Part shown: positions 63,937 through 64,000 of the stretch, one piece after another
Numbering within the stretch: position 1 is the first letter of the stretch
Layout: the number at the start of each line of letters is the position of its first letter
Origin: UBA4085 sp964556755
GTDB lineage: Bacteria; Acidobacteriota; Aminicenantia; Aminicenantales; UBA4085
Length of the DNA stretch: 64,000 nucleotides
Reading direction: 5' to 3'
Assembly (NCBI GenBank): GCA_964556755.1
Contig: CAZKXI010000006.1
Span: forward strand, 62,001 to 126,000
The notes under the pieces: generated by a model
Told to the model about the DNA's origin: nothing
Seen by the model: only the letters and a program-made list of their open reading frames with translations
Databases searched by the model: none
Program-made: the position numbers and the translations under genes

Positions 63937-64000
63937 ATGGCCCATCGGTTCCTTCGTCTTTTAGGCCGGGGTGTCGTCTTGTGTCTGGCCCTCTGCCCCG
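63937..64000 (+). CDS. Start of an exported protein (truncated by window edge)
   Basis: Only 21 codons are visible, reading a basic start (MAHRFLRLLGRG) and a hydrophobic core (VVLCLALCP), a typical signal peptide or lipoprotein leader. GAGAGG lies about 5 nt before the ATG. Nothing can be said of the mature protein. Confidence 0.55.
   Translation, partial: MAHRFLRLLGRGVVLCLALCP

Overview
This is 64 kb of very GC-rich bacterial chromosome with dense, mostly intact genes. The gene mix is an FtsH-FolP-CdaA-CdaR-GlmM housekeeping block, many exported peptidases and glycosidases, DUF5916/CBM9-type outer-surface proteins, ARPP-1 and DUF6305-like secreted proteins, and a Na+:solute symporter. Signal peptides typically end in A-Q. 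This fits an uncultured, peptide- and glycan-degrading member of the Acidobacteriota such as the Aminicenantia, but the assignment is inferred from gene content only. One run of 100 N (40196-40295) shows the sequence is a draft or metagenome scaffold. No rRNA, tRNA, CRISPR array, prophage or complete transposase was seen.

Layout. 1-2.5 kb: the end of an ankyrin-repeat secreted protein, a KAS III-like thiolase-fold enzyme and a cyclophilin. 2.5-24.3 kb: a carbohydrate-oriented region with two non-HemE uroporphyrinogen-decarboxylase-family proteins, a GH2 enzyme carrying a malectin-like domain, a double-thioredoxin protein, GH38, GH31 and GH106-like enzymes, a DUF5916 protein, a PLP D-amino-acid enzyme and an SSS symporter. 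24.6-29.1 kb: a translationally coupled molybdate/tungstate-type ABC importer whose binding protein carries two binding lobes, followed by a tetrapyrrole methylase that carries a signal peptide. 30.3-37.0 kb: ftsH, folP, cdaA, cdaR, glmM, pdxJ, which join protein quality control, folate, c-di-AMP, peptidoglycan precursor and vitamin B6 synthesis. 37-49.6 kb: amino-acid and peptide catabolism (M20 amidohydrolase, M14 and M28 peptidases, dipeptide epimerase), a ribosome-rescue-like release factor, a PTS EIIA/zinc-ribbon fusion, a PfkB kinase, a C39-like protein and an aldo/keto reductase. 49.7-64 kb: two beta-propeller proteins, an AONS-like PLP enzyme, an operon of a DctM-like permease with a 49-residue membrane protein and an M14-type deacylase, a CAP protein, a two-component system and an ARPP-1 protein.

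The most distinctive non-coding signal lies between 36 and 53.5 kb. Short palindromic or inverted-repeat elements abut gene ends there. In five genes (glmM, pdxJ, the M20 gene, the C39-like gene and the aldo/keto reductase) the stop codon lies inside, or exactly at the edge of, the repeat. One element has perfect 28-bp terminal inverted repeats and another has perfect 26-bp arms. They resemble REP/MITE-type non-autonomous elements, and no transposase is present in the window.

The best candidate for an undescribed system is the importer plus exported tetrapyrrole-methylase-like protein (24609-29073). The second is the permease/small protein/deacylase operon (53522-56131). Sigma70-like promoters with 16-19 bp spacers could be read in front of many transcription units. 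No gene-free stretch exceeds 300 bases.
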